DNA of 64,000 nt from an uncultured Eggerthellaceae bacterium (GCA_947565185.1 CANODU010000004.1:1-64000), one strand, 5' to 3'; positions 26,354 through 34,309 are shown, numbered from the stretch's first letter. Program-made: numbers and translations. The notes: generated from the letters alone by a model not told the origin.

Positions 26354-27152
26354 CGCGTTTCCCTTCCCCATCAAGACCTGCCTCCTCTGGCTCATCTTCA
26401 CCCGTGGGGATCATCACCTTCACGCCCCCGTGTTCGATGATATCCACGCCTATATGGAAGACGCGCCTGATCTCATCAGCTGTCACGATGCTCACGCCCC
26501 CGCATGCATCCACCACGCCATCGCGCAAGAACGCGAACCGATCGCAATGACGTAGGGCCAAATTCACGTCGTGCAGCACGGCCGCCGCCCCCACGCCCCG
26601 CTCATCCACGCGCGTCCGCACCAGATCCAGCACGCGGTGCTGATGAGCCAGATCAAGATTGTTCGTCGGTTCGTCCAGCAGCAGATACGGCGTATCCTGC
26701 ACGAAGGCGCGCGCCAGCATCACCGTCTGATATTCGCCACCCGAGAGCTCATCCAAGTGCCTGAGCGCCAAAGAATCCATCTTGAGGCTTGCCAAGGCCG
26801 CTTCCACCGCCGCCAGATCCTCCGCATTCGGAGCACCTTCCATGCGCGGGCGCCGACCCATGAGGACCGCGTCGAAGACGGTGAGGCGATTCCCGTGGCT
26901 ATGCTGGGACACGAAGGCCATCAGCTGGGCACGCAACGCGCGCGGCACCTCCCCCACAGGCGAGCCGTCAAGGAGCACCTCGCCTGCTTGCGGTGCACGG
27001 GCAGCCGTGAAGAGGGACATGAGCGTGGACTTCCCGCATCCATTCGGTCCTAAGATGGCCGTGAACGTGCCCGGTTCCAGCGCCAACGTGACGTCGCGCA
27101 AGAGCGGGCGGGAGGCAGCGTATGAGAAGGCTACATGCCTGGCTTCCAACAT
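26343..27152 (-). CDS. FecE/FhuC/BtuD-type ABC transporter ATP-binding protein
   Basis: A 269-aa ATPase of an iron-chelate or cobalamin importer. Seen: Walker A 'GPNGCGKST' (35-43), Q-loop 'AFVSQHS', signature 'LSGGE' (136-140), Walker B 'YLLLDEP' (156-162), D-loop 'NNLDL' and switch His in 'VLHDVNLALRHCD'. 'MSLFTAARAPQAGEVLLDG' is typical of the FecE branch. It starts directly after the permease stop, so the two are translated together. The C-terminal tail is charged and ends inside the next gene's start. Confidence 0.93.
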   Translation of the reverse strand: MLEARHVAFSYAASRPLLRDVTLALEPGTFTAILGPNGCGKSTLMSLFTAARAPQAGEVLLDGSPVGEVPRALRAQLMAFVSQHSHGNRLTVFDAVLMGRRPRMEGAPNAEDLAAVEAALASLKMDSLALRHLDELSGGEYQTVMLARAFVQDTPYLLLDEPTNNLDLAHQHRVLDLVRTRVDERGVGAAAVLHDVNLALRHCDRFAFLRDGVVDACGGVSIVTADEIRRVFHIGVDIIEHGGVKVMIPTGEDEPEEAGLDGEGKRDGA

Positions 27153-28271
27153 CTACCGACTCACCCCCCGAAACAGCAGCCAGATGAACACCGGCGCGCC
27201 CAAGATGGACGTGATGGCGCCGATGGGCAAGATGAGCGGCGGGATGATCAGGTGGCAGAGCGCATCGGCCACCAGCAAGAGGATAGCGCCTGCCAGTGCG
27301 CTGGCCGGCAGGAGATAGCGGTGATCAGCTCCTAAGATGCGCCGCATGATGTGCGGCGCCACCAGACCCACGAAGTTCACGATGCCGCAAAACGCGATCA
27401 CGCACGACGCGCAGGCTGATGCCACGATCATGGACGCAAGGCGACAGCGACGCACGTTCACGCCAAGCCCATGAGCCAACCCCTCGCCTCCTTCGATGGC
27501 GTTGTAGCTCCACCGATTCGCGAAGAAGAACACAGCCGCACCCACGCCCACCGCGGCCATGATAGCCAGCTGGGGCCGCGTGACGCGCCCTAAGTCACCG
27601 AAGGTCCAGAAGACCACGGCTGCCACCTGAGAATCTTCGGCGAAGTACTGGACGAGCGCAGTGCCGCCGGTGAAGAGCGCCGAGAGCGCCACGCCAAGGA
27701 GCACGATGGCTTCCGGCGTCATCTCGCGAAAGCGCGAGAGCGCGAAGATGACCGCCGTTGAGAGCATGGCGCCCGCGAAGGCTGCCAGGGCTGTGGTCAC
27801 AGGATCGGCCGTGGAGGTACCTTCGAAGGCCGCCGCAGCGCCTGAAGCCCCCGCGCCGCCGATGACGATGATGGCGATGCTGGCCCCGAAGGCTGCTCCT
27901 TGCGCGATGCCCAGCGTGCTGGCCGAGGCCAAGGGGTTGCGCAGCGTTGCCTGAAAGGCGCAACCCGCAAGCGCCAACGCCGCGCCCGCCACCACAGCCG
28001 TGAGCACGCGGGGGCCACGAATGCCCTGCATGACAGCATTCACCTGCGCATCTGCCAATCCGAAGAGCCCGAGCGTCATATCCTTCACTGAAAGCGAAAG
28101 CGACCCGATCCCCAAGGATGCGAAGGCGACCACCACCAGCAGCAGCGCAAGCGCGATGATGGCCAGCCGCTTGCGGCGGATATAGCGTTCGTATCGCTGT
28201 GCTATGCCAGGCGCGCTCTCCCCTCCGGAGCGGGGAGCTGCCACCTTCGCTTGGAGTCGCTGCTCTTCCAT
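27153..28271 (-). CDS. FecCD-family iron-chelate/cobalamin ABC permease
   Basis: A 372-aa membrane subunit with about ten helices. Seen: N-terminal basic segment then 'LAIIALALLLVVVAFASLGIGS', 'IRGPRVLTAVVAGAALALAGCAFQATLRNPLASASTLGIAQGAAFG', the very conserved FecCD block (shown by its elements GPRVL, AGCAFQ, NPLA and LGI), and 'FCGIVNFVGLVAPHIMRRILGADHR', which contacts the ATPase. A Gly/Ala-rich insertion near residues 120-150 enlarges one loop. One permease gene implies a homodimer. It lies 21 nt downstream of the binding protein. Confidence 0.93.
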   Translation of the reverse strand: MEEQRLQAKVAAPRSGGESAPGIAQRYERYIRRKRLAIIALALLLVVVAFASLGIGSLSLSVKDMTLGLFGLADAQVNAVMQGIRGPRVLTAVVAGAALALAGCAFQATLRNPLASASTLGIAQGAAFGASIAIIVIGGAGASGAAAAFEGTSTADPVTTALAAFAGAMLSTAVIFALSRFREMTPEAIVLLGVALSALFTGGTALVQYFAEDSQVAAVVFWTFGDLGRVTRPQLAIMAAVGVGAAVFFFANRWSYNAIEGGEGLAHGLGVNVRRCRLASMIVASACASCVIAFCGIVNFVGLVAPHIMRRILGADHRYLLPASALAGAILLLVADALCHLIIPPLILPIGAITSILGAPVFIWLLFRGVSR

Positions 28272-28292
28272 GGTCGCACGAGGCCCTTGCGC

Positions 28293-29399
28293 CTACGCAA
28301 GCGGCGGGAAATGGCCGAAGCGCATGCCGGATTCCTGCATCAACGCGTAGAAGTCGAAGCCATCCAGCATCACCTCATAGACCTCAGCGTACTTCGCATC
28401 CAGATCCACATCTGCATAGGCATCGGGATATGCCGTAGCGCCGATGAAGTACGCATCGCACACACCCGTATCCACATTCGTCCCATTGAAGTTGTAGAAC
28501 GGTTGGGTATAGAGGCTGTCCGTCTGGAAGGCGCGCAAGCTCTGGAAGAAGGCGGGATCTTCGCTGTACGTGGACTTCAACAGATCCAGGTTGCCTGCGT
28601 TCAGGAACATGAGATCAGGGTCCCACTGCGCGATCTGCTCAAGGCTCACATCCAGCGCACCACTCTGGCCTGTTGCGTCAGCCACGTTCGTGACGCCTGC
28701 CGCCTCAGCGGGCGCGTAATGCGCATACGTGCCGCCCCAACCCTTCGCTCCCTTGTAGTTGACAGCGCCGATATAGGCCGTAGGCGCTGCATCCGCATCT
28801 TGGGCGCGCGCTGCTTCCGCACGGCTAGCCAGGTCCGCCTTCCATTCGCCAAGCTTGTCGATGACGCCCTGCGCATGCTCCTCGGTCCCCAGCGCTTCGC
28901 CCACGCACCGGATAGAATCGATGACATCGTCTGTGAAGAGCTGGTTCTGATACTGAATGCCCACAACAGGGATGCCGCTCTGCTCCTGAAGCGAATCGCA
29001 TTCGGCGGCGGAACGGCTGGAGATGATCACATCCGGCGCCAGCGCCATGAGCTCTTCCACGTTCACGCTGGTCTCCATCAGGTGGTTTCCATTGCTCGTG
29101 GACGGGAGGCTCTTGAAGAGGTCTGCGAAGGCCATGGTGTAGGGGCGATTCATACCAGGATCCGTCTCCATCTCGGTCACGGCCACCAGCTTATCCTGAC
29201 CGCCTGCATACACGACGAAGCGCGCGCCTGAGCCCACCGTTGCCGCTGACTGCACGTCCAGTGGCAGCTCTACGGTACGCCCGTACGCATCCGTCACCGT
29301 CTTGGCTTGCTCGTGCACCTGCGTCTCTGCCTGCTGCCCGCACGCAGAAAGCGCACAGACCATGGCCACAGCCAACGCGAAAGCTCCCAGCTTCTTCAT
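28293..29399 (-). CDS. Iron-chelate-type ABC substrate-binding lipoprotein
   Basis: A 368-aa periplasmic-binding-fold lipoprotein. Start at 29399 gives a clean lipoprotein signal 'MKKLGAFALAVAMVCALSAC' with the modified Cys20; the longer frame would place 12 charged residues ahead of it. Seen: 'VTDAYGRTVELP' and 'LMALAPDVIISSRSAAECDSL', typical of the FepB/TroA-like helical-backbone family. Ligand: ferric siderophore, heme or corrinoid; not decidable. It is the first gene of the six-gene run, behind an inverted repeat at 29418-29446 that may be its operator. Confidence 0.92.
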   Translation of the reverse strand: MKKLGAFALAVAMVCALSACGQQAETQVHEQAKTVTDAYGRTVELPLDVQSAATVGSGARFVVYAGGQDKLVAVTEMETDPGMNRPYTMAFADLFKSLPSTSNGNHLMETSVNVEELMALAPDVIISSRSAAECDSLQEQSGIPVVGIQYQNQLFTDDVIDSIRCVGEALGTEEHAQGVIDKLGEWKADLASRAEAARAQDADAAPTAYIGAVNYKGAKGWGGTYAHYAPAEAAGVTNVADATGQSGALDVSLEQIAQWDPDLMFLNAGNLDLLKSTYSEDPAFFQSLRAFQTDSLYTQPFYNFNGTNVDTGVCDAYFIGATAYPDAYADVDLDAKYAEVYEVMLDGFDFYALMQESGMRFGHFPPLA

Positions 29400-29417
29400 G
29401 GCATCCTCTTCTCTGTG

Positions 29418-29446
29418 AGTGTTACGTTCATCCATATCGTAACACT
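29418..29446. promoter_or_regulatory. Perfect 9-bp inverted repeat, candidate operator
   Basis: AGTGTTACG, 11 nt, CGTAACACT, centred 33 nt upstream of the binding-lipoprotein ATG. It is the only palindrome in this gap that is not part of the repeat modules. It does not look like a canonical Fur or DtxR box. Confidence 0.5.
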
Positions 29447-29602
29447 ACATGAGATGCACTGATGCCTTGTTTCGGCTAAAGGATATGGATGCCCTCGTCC
29501 TCGTGGGTGCGGCCGATGGGGATCAAGTTGTCCTCCTCGTGGGTGCCGCCAACTGGCGGCACGAATGAAAGCGCGTCGTCAGACGCGCCACCATTTTGCC
29601 TT

Positions 29603-29791
29603 CATGGGGGCACGGTACGCTTATCGCCTCGACGCGTCGTCGCCTCGAACTAACTTGCTCCGAAGAGCGCGGAGCAAGTGGATTTCTCGGCTCCTTTGGC
29701 TTGACCTCGGCTCAACGCACCATGCCCTCATTCGGCTTGATGATCTTTGTTGATAGGCCGCAGATCCTGCGGACGCCTGGCAGGAACCTGC
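29603..29791 (-). repeat. Module D, beta type, copy D5 (reverse)
   Basis: Foot CATGGGGGCACGG pairs with the ACCATGCCC region near 29720-29729. The inner hairpin ACTTGCTCCG/CGGAGCAAGT is at about 29653-29679. The GATCCTG stem is shortened to CCGCAG/CTGCGG compared with D4, D6 and D7, so the hairpin into which the 34-nt unit inserts elsewhere is here almost deleted. Confidence 0.8.
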
Positions 29792-29830
29792 ATCTTGGTC
29801 TTGCTTGTTGCCTGTTCCATACAGGCCTTC

Positions 29831-29854
29831 GTAGTGCAGAACTTTAGTTCTGCC
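29831..29854 (+). repeat. Module F palindrome (GTAG head)
   Basis: GTAG-T, GCAGAACT-TT-AGTTCTGC, C. Same stem version as 19926-19950. Confidence 0.85.
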
Positions 29855-29923
29855 TCCTGGATCTGCTCCTTGTAGATGTTAGGAGCTGACAGTTCTTTGA
29901 GCCCCAGCATGTGAAAGGATGCG

Positions 29924-29956
29924 ATAGATCTGCGCCTTGCGCAGATCTATTGTTTT
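29924..29956 (+). terminator. T-module hairpin followed by ATTGTTTT
   Basis: An 11-bp perfect stem ATAGATCTGCG/CGCAGATCTAT with loop CCTTG is followed by TGTTTT. The U-tract faces away from the adjacent minus-strand genes. Confidence 0.45.
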
Positions 29957-30132
29957 GTACACGTGCGGCCAGTTGGCCGCACCCACGAAGATGAGACTCT
30001 ACCTTCGTAGATGACGCGTAAGCGGCATCTAACCGGGCACGAGCCCGGTTAGGCCGTTTGCGCAAAGCGCATAAGGCCGTCTCATATCAAGAGGCATTGC
30101 AAAGCAATGCCGACACACTTTGAGGAAGAGAT

Positions 30133-30328
30133 GCAGGTACCTGCCGGACCCCGCAGATCATGCGCGCAGCCCTGAAAGGGTTGCCGCAGGATCTGCGGCC
30201 TATCCATTTTTGTTACAGAGCCGAATGGGATGATGGGGTTGAAGCCGATTCTGCAGGCCCAGAAAGATGTGGTGTTCCACCACATCTTGCGCAGGCCGAA
30301 GCCAAGGCTGAACACCCCATCACCCCAT
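30133..30328 (+). repeat. Module D, alpha type, copy D2
   Basis: Palindrome GCAGGTACCTGC, stem CCGCAGATC/GATCTGCGG, long-range pairing GATGGGGTT with AACACCCCATC, and inner hairpin GATGTGGTG-TTC-CACCACATC. The inner stem is unrelated in sequence to the one in D1 and D3 but equally well paired. Confidence 0.82.
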
Positions 30329-30349
30329 GAAGGCAAGAGGTTGTTATGA

Positions 30350-30416
30350 GCGTATCACGGGGACGGAGGAGTGAGACATCCTGCGGACATCTCACTCCTC
30401 CGTCCCCGTGATACGC
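30350..30416. repeat. Module A hairpin, copy A3
   Basis: 27-bp perfect arms (30350-30376 and 30390-30416). The pair after ATCA is C/G (ATCACGGGG with CCCCGTGAT) instead of A/T or G/C in the other copies. It ends 7 nt after the amino-acid permease stop codon. Confidence 0.9.
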
Positions 30417-30423
30417 AAGAATG

Positions 30424-31209
30424 TCAGCTTTCGTAGGAAAGACGACGCTCGAAGATGCGGCTCACGAACATGATGGGCAATGTCAGGCACAGATACAACG
30501 CGCCCAAGAGCAAGAAGCATCCGAAGAAGTTGTAATTCGTCGCGCTGATCTCGCGCATGGTCTGCGTGAGTTCGATGACCGCGATGACAGACAGAAGCGA
30601 TGAGTCCTTGATGATGGATGCGAACTGGCCGGTGAGCGCCGGCAGCGTGCGCGTCACCATCTGCGGCAGAGCCACGGAGATGCCCATCTGCCAATTCGTG
30701 AGCCCGAGCGCCCGGGCCGCCTCCAGCGGCCCTTTCGGCAAGGATTCATACCCTGCACGGATGATCTCCGCAATGTAGGCACCCGCGAACAGCGACAGGA
30801 TGATGATGCCCGCTACCACCTTGTTCTGCACGCCCCATGCCGTACCGATGATGTAATAGAAGAAGTAGATCTGCGCGATGAGCGGCGTGCCGCGGATGAT
30901 CTTCACGTACAGGTCGCACAGGCTGCGCGCAGGGAGGAAGCGGCACCGCGAACCCAGCGCCACCACGATGCCCAACACCAGGCTGCCCACCAAGCTGCAC
31001 ACCGAAAGCCATACGGTCATGCAAAACCCATCCCAGATGCGCTGGCGGTACTGCACCACAAAATCGAAGGAGAGCGTGATGCCCGCAGCCGCCAAGGATG
31101 CGCCCGCAATGGCCACGACCACCACGCAGACCACGAGATAGTTCAGCGCACGCACGGCCGCCGTCGGCTCTTGACCCGCCTGGATGATGAACGGGTTGCG
31201 CATCAACAC
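30424..31209 (-). CDS. Polar amino-acid ABC transporter permease (GlnP/HisM type)
   Basis: A 261-aa inner-membrane subunit with about five or six helices. Seen: 'RIWDGFCMTVWLSVCSLVGSLVLGIVVALG' split by family features, 'IRGTPLIAQIYFFYYI', and the EAA loop 'EIIRAGYESLPKGPLEAARALGLTNWQ', the contact site for an ATPase. An extra N-terminal helix precedes the usual core. It lies 36 nt after the binding protein. No ATPase gene follows, so it must use an ATP-binding subunit encoded elsewhere. Confidence 0.92.
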   Translation of the reverse strand: MLMRNPFIIQAGQEPTAAVRALNYLVVCVVVVAIAGASLAAAGITLSFDFVVQYRQRIWDGFCMTVWLSVCSLVGSLVLGIVVALGSRCRFLPARSLCDLYVKIIRGTPLIAQIYFFYYIIGTAWGVQNKVVAGIIILSLFAGAYIAEIIRAGYESLPKGPLEAARALGLTNWQMGISVALPQMVTRTLPALTGQFASIIKDSSLLSVIAVIELTQTMREISATNYNFFGCFLLLGALYLCLTLPIMFVSRIFERRLSYES

Positions 31210-31245
31210 ATCCTCTTGCAGCTCATTGCGCGCATCGGTCCCACC

Positions 31246-32100
31246 TTACGAGAAATCGAAGAACCACTTGAAGCCATGCTCATCGAAGGCCTGCTTCTCC
31301 GCAGACAGGTGCTTCTCGGTCAAGCGGTCGAATTCCCCATCTTCCTTGGACTGTGCGATGAATGCATTCAGCTGATCCAGAAGCTCCGTATCCCCCTTCT
31401 TGACAGCGATGCCCCACGATTCTGGATCCTGGAAGGGGATGAACACCGCTTCAGTGGTATCCGGATTCGCCAAGTTGTTCCGATAGATGGTCAGCTGATC
31501 GTAGAGGAAGCCATCGGCCTTGCCCTGCACCACCTCGGTCACGCAGGCACTCTCATCAGCTAAGCGCACGATCTCCGCTTCGGGGAAGTTCTTGGTGGCA
31601 TAGACATCACCGGTGGAGCCCGTCTTCACGGCCACCTTCTTGCCCGGCTGGTTGAGATCGGATGCTTGCGCGATGTTCGAATCCACGTTCGCCAGGATGG
31701 CCAATTGCGCCATGGCATACGGATCAGTGAAGTCAACGACCTCGGCTCGCTCGGGCGTGATGGTCATGGAGCTGATGACGGCATCCGCCTTGTCCGTCTG
31801 CAAAGACGGGATGAGGCCATCCCATGCCGTGTTCTCCACTACCAGGTCATAGCCGTACTGGTCGGCGAAATCCTGCATGAGATCCACCGCAATGCCAGCG
31901 GGGTTGCCCGCATCGTCCTTCGTCTCGAAGGGCGGATAGGCCAGCTCCATGGCTACGGTGAGAACGGGCTTGCCATCCGCTCCTTCAGCAGCGCTTTCCG
32001 AAGCAGCTGGCGTATCGCCACCAGCGCACCCCGCAAGCAGGAGCAGAGATGCAGCAGCACATGCCACTACGACCATCAATAGCTTCTTCTTCATCTTCAT
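31246..32100 (-). CDS. Polar amino-acid ABC substrate-binding lipoprotein
   Basis: A 284-aa SBP_bac_3-type lipoprotein. Signal 'MKMKKKLLMVVVACAAASLL' runs into lipobox 'LLAGC'. Seen: 'VAMELAYPPFETKDDAGNPAGIAVDLMQDFA', a family hallmark (only its elements matter: YPPFE, G..VDLM), 'VISSMTITPERAEVVDFTDPY' and 'VAVKTGSTGDVYA'. The ligand is probably a polar or acidic amino acid but cannot be fixed. Its ATG overlaps the MarR stop (ATGA), tying it to the regulator upstream. Confidence 0.93.
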   Translation of the reverse strand: MKMKKKLLMVVVACAAASLLLLAGCAGGDTPAASESAAEGADGKPVLTVAMELAYPPFETKDDAGNPAGIAVDLMQDFADQYGYDLVVENTAWDGLIPSLQTDKADAVISSMTITPERAEVVDFTDPYAMAQLAILANVDSNIAQASDLNQPGKKVAVKTGSTGDVYATKNFPEAEIVRLADESACVTEVVQGKADGFLYDQLTIYRNNLANPDTTEAVFIPFQDPESWGIAVKKGDTELLDQLNAFIAQSKEDGEFDRLTEKHLSAEKQAFDEHGFKWFFDFS

Positions 32101-32573
32101 TTCTCCTGATCGTTCTCGTTGATGAGATTATCCTCTATCTGGCGCAGCACGCGGCACGTCGTCTCAAGATCATCCGCGTTGATGCCCTTCATCTGCACGT
32201 GCATGAGCTCACGGGAAATCCTTTGAAAACCCTCTTCCAATGCACGTCCCTGCTCAGTGAGCGCAACCTCGGTCACGCGTCTGTCCTGTTCGCTCTTGTG
32301 CGTGGTCACATATCCCGCGCTGGCCAGCTTCTTCACCAACGCTGTCACGGTAGAGGGATCGCGCCCGATCTGCTCTGCCAAGTCCTGCATGGTGCGCGGT
32401 TCGCAAGCGAAGAGCGCCGCAAGGATATCGCCATGTGACGTCACCAGGCCCTTCATTCCCAGATCTTCCATGCGACCCATGATGAACGCATTCGCCGTGC
32501 GCACCATGCGTGCCAAGAAGCTGGTGAGCGCCCCGCTCTCAGGCAGAAGCGCGCCCGCATCATCACGCGCCAT
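32097..32573 (-). CDS. MarR-family regulator in the amino-acid ABC operon
   Basis: A 158-aa winged-helix regulator. Seen: 'LVTSHGDILAALFACEPRTMQDLAEQIGRD' leading into the recognition helix 'PSTVTALVKKLASAGYVTTHK' and the wing 'DRRVTEVALTEQGRALE', a complete MarR core. Its start overlaps the ferredoxin-like gene by 1 nt (TGATG) and its end overlaps the binding protein by 4 nt, so it is co-translated with the genes it may control. Autoregulation of the four-gene operon is inferred. Confidence 0.92.
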   Translation of the reverse strand: MARDDAGALLPESGALTSFLARMVRTANAFIMGRMEDLGMKGLVTSHGDILAALFACEPRTMQDLAEQIGRDPSTVTALVKKLASAGYVTTHKSEQDRRVTEVALTEQGRALEEGFQRISRELMHVQMKGINADDLETTCRVLRQIEDNLINENDQEK

Positions 32574-33250
32574 CAGGCAATGCTCTTCTCTACCACAGCG
32601 CCAACGGGGCAGGCGTTATGACAATTGCCGCACTCATCGCACCAGGAACCGCGAATGCTATATGGGCTTCCCGCTATGATGGCCTTATGGGTGCAAGCTT
32701 CTGCGCACGCGCCACATCCGATGCAATCATCGGTGATATGGAACCCAGGTTCTGCGAACGTGGCGCCGCCCCATGAGAAGCGCTCCCGCAACACCTTGTG
32801 GTCCATCTCGACCATATTGAAATCGTAGCGATACTTCTCGCCCCAAGCAGACTCCAAGACGAACACGACCGTTTCCGGATACTTGTCGATGTCATAGACG
32901 GCGACGTTGAACAGGTCGCTTGCCGCTGCCTTCGCTGCCACTTCCTCAGGCGTGAGCTGACGCACGCGCCCCGAGACGCGCATCATGATGCCAGGTTGGA
33001 AATGCGGCATGTTGTCCTCATCCCATGTGCAGGCACCTGCAGTGCGCTCGCCCGTCACCGATAGCTGGCCCCCACGCACCAGCTCGCGATAGAACGGCTT
33101 GCCGGTCATCGTGCGCAGATAGAGACCCTCTTCGTCATAGGCGAAGAAGTGAGCGATGCGCGATGACAAGCACCCTTTTTCATCTACGGTAGCGAACCCG
33201 CAGCAACCTATCTCCTGGAACTCATTGAATACCTCTTCGATGGACAGCAT
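32573..33250 (-). CDS. PNPOx-like flavin-binding split barrel fused to 2[4Fe-4S] ferredoxin
   Basis: A 225-aa predicted redox protein. Start at 33250 (MLSIEEVFNEFQEIG) has AAGGAGG 6 nt upstream; the frame runs 38 codons further without a site. Residues 1-150 resemble the pyridoxamine-phosphate-oxidase-like FMN barrel ('IAHFFAYDEEGLYLRTMTGKPFY'). Residues 176-214 hold two CxxCxxCxxxC clusters: Cys176, 179, 182, 186 and Cys204, 207, 210, 214. Such flavin/ferredoxin fusions occur in anaerobes; the substrate is unknown. It is the first gene of an operon with a MarR regulator and amino-acid uptake genes. Confidence 0.88.
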   Translation of the reverse strand: MLSIEEVFNEFQEIGCCGFATVDEKGCLSSRIAHFFAYDEEGLYLRTMTGKPFYRELVRGGQLSVTGERTAGACTWDEDNMPHFQPGIMMRVSGRVRQLTPEEVAAKAAASDLFNVAVYDIDKYPETVVFVLESAWGEKYRYDFNMVEMDHKVLRERFSWGGATFAEPGFHITDDCIGCGACAEACTHKAIIAGSPYSIRGSWCDECGNCHNACPVGAVVEKSIA

Positions 33251-33302
33251 ATCCCCTCCTTTTGTACCGGCGCGCCCATTGCGCCCCTGTTCCTTATCCG
33301 TT

Positions 33303-33428
33303 CTTGCAGCCCGCTTTCCGGCTGCAAGGGGCAGATCTGAAGTTCTGCACTCCGAGATCTGCATGTCAGACCATGCGTAGCGCAGCGCTTCAGCGCTGCC
33401 CCGAGGCAGAGCTGAAGATCTGCACTAC
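33303..33428. repeat. Short intergenic cluster of hairpins (F modules)
   Basis: Hairpin CTTGCAGCC/GGCTGCAAG (33303-33328), an imperfect F copy (33331-33348), a GTAG-headed F with a different stem (33377-33400: GCAGCGCT-TC-AGCGCTGC), and a reverse F (33406-33428) with one mismatch in the stem. It lies between the ATP-grasp gene end and the ferredoxin-like gene start. Confidence 0.8.
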
Positions 33429-33436
33429 GGGATCGT

Positions 33437-34309
33437 TCATGTGTGGCTGGTCACATCCCACGCATGAGCCAACGTCTGCGCATATTCCCTCATCAGGTCG
33501 CGCCCGAAGATCTCCGTGCAATCCTCCGACACGTTCGAAACGCTGTTCGCGTCTATGAAGAACGCACCGTGCTCGCTTTCGATGACATCAAAGCTGCCGA
33601 AGAAGAATCCGAGCGCCTCCGCAGCCACCTTCGACGCTTCCACGATGGCGTACGGGCAGTCAGGATAGAGCTCGTAAGTGGAGCCGAAGCGATAGGCGGA
33701 CAAGCCATTCTTGGCCACGCTGCGCTTGACGATGAGCGAAGGTTCCTGTGCGATGATCTCCACGCGCGTGATGAAACCGTGTGCCGGGCTGATATAGGCC
33801 TGTGCCATGAACGGGATGTCCGGAGCGGCTCCCAAGAACGCTTGCGCTTCTTCGAGCGTCTGGACGATGCAGGTTTGCGTCGTGCGACCGCCGCAAACAG
33901 GCTTGATGACAGCCGGGAAGCGGACTGCTGCCAGGTCCAAGTCCTCTGGCGTGCCCTGGGCGAAGGTCTCCGGGACGCGTACGCCCGCATCCGCCAAAGC
34001 CTGCATGGCGGCCACCTTGTTCACTTCGAAGCCATGGGCACGCCCGGGGTTCACTAAGGGGACGCCTGCGTCTGCCACTGCACCGATCAGCTCTTCCATG
34101 CGCGCAAGAGCCGCTCCATGCCCCCGGAACTGAGCACTGGCGAATACGCGGCTGACTAAGATGTCACAAACCAGAGCTTCTGAGATAGCATCTTCATCCA
34201 TCATGTCGATGAGCCGCACCTGCGCTTCGCCTTCGAATGTGCGCGCAAGCTCATGGGCCAGCTTATGATCTGACCATTCATCGGATTCATAGAGGACGCC
34301 GATGCGCAT
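33437..34309 (-). CDS. RimK-like ATP-grasp ligase
   Basis: A 290-aa ATP-grasp enzyme. Start at 34309 (MRIGVLYESDEWSDHKL) has GGGAGG upstream. Seen: pre-ATP-grasp Rossmann-like N-terminus, 'NPGRAHGFEVNKVAAMQALADAGVRVPET' marking entry to the ATP-grasp fold, 'FPAVIKPVCGGRTTQTCIV' with the ATP-binding lysine, 'MAQAYISP', and the Mg-binding end 'AFFIDANSVSNVSE'. RimK relatives join amino acids to a carboxylate or peptide; the substrate here cannot be read. It is monocistronic and divergent from the 34.5-kb ABC importer. Confidence 0.85.
   Translation of the reverse strand: MRIGVLYESDEWSDHKLAHELARTFEGEAQVRLIDMMDEDAISEALVCDILVSRVFASAQFRGHGAALARMEELIGAVADAGVPLVNPGRAHGFEVNKVAAMQALADAGVRVPETFAQGTPEDLDLAAVRFPAVIKPVCGGRTTQTCIVQTLEEAQAFLGAAPDIPFMAQAYISPAHGFITRVEIIAQEPSLIVKRSVAKNGLSAYRFGSTYELYPDCPYAIVEASKVAAEALGFFFGSFDVIESEHGAFFIDANSVSNVSEDCTEIFGRDLMREYAQTLAHAWDVTSHT

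Larger units (their letters stand above)
29496..30349. repeat. Intergenic hairpin chain, region VI (B, D, F, T, B, G, C, D)
   Basis: No gene is supported between 29447 and 30423. A partial GTGGGTGCGGCC unit lies near 29502. B spans 29539-29562 with GTGG head, followed by stem GCGCGTC/GACGCGC 29571-29588. Reverse module D (beta) runs 29603-29791, F 29831-29854, T 29924-29956, B 29963-29982 with CCAC tail, G 30007-30030 with GTAG head fused to C 30030-30123, and forward module D (alpha) 30133-30328. A GTTAT slot then leads into hairpin A3. This is the most complete chain in the window. Confidence 0.87.

Noticed and set aside
29565-29847. Small ORFs in repeat DNA giving similar peptides (containing 'YRLDASSPRTN') near 19.6, 29.6, 37.7 and 40.5 kb
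   Set aside because: They look like a small protein family but are translations of module D in several frames and orientations, without consistent start sites; the conserved feature is the hairpin, not the peptide.
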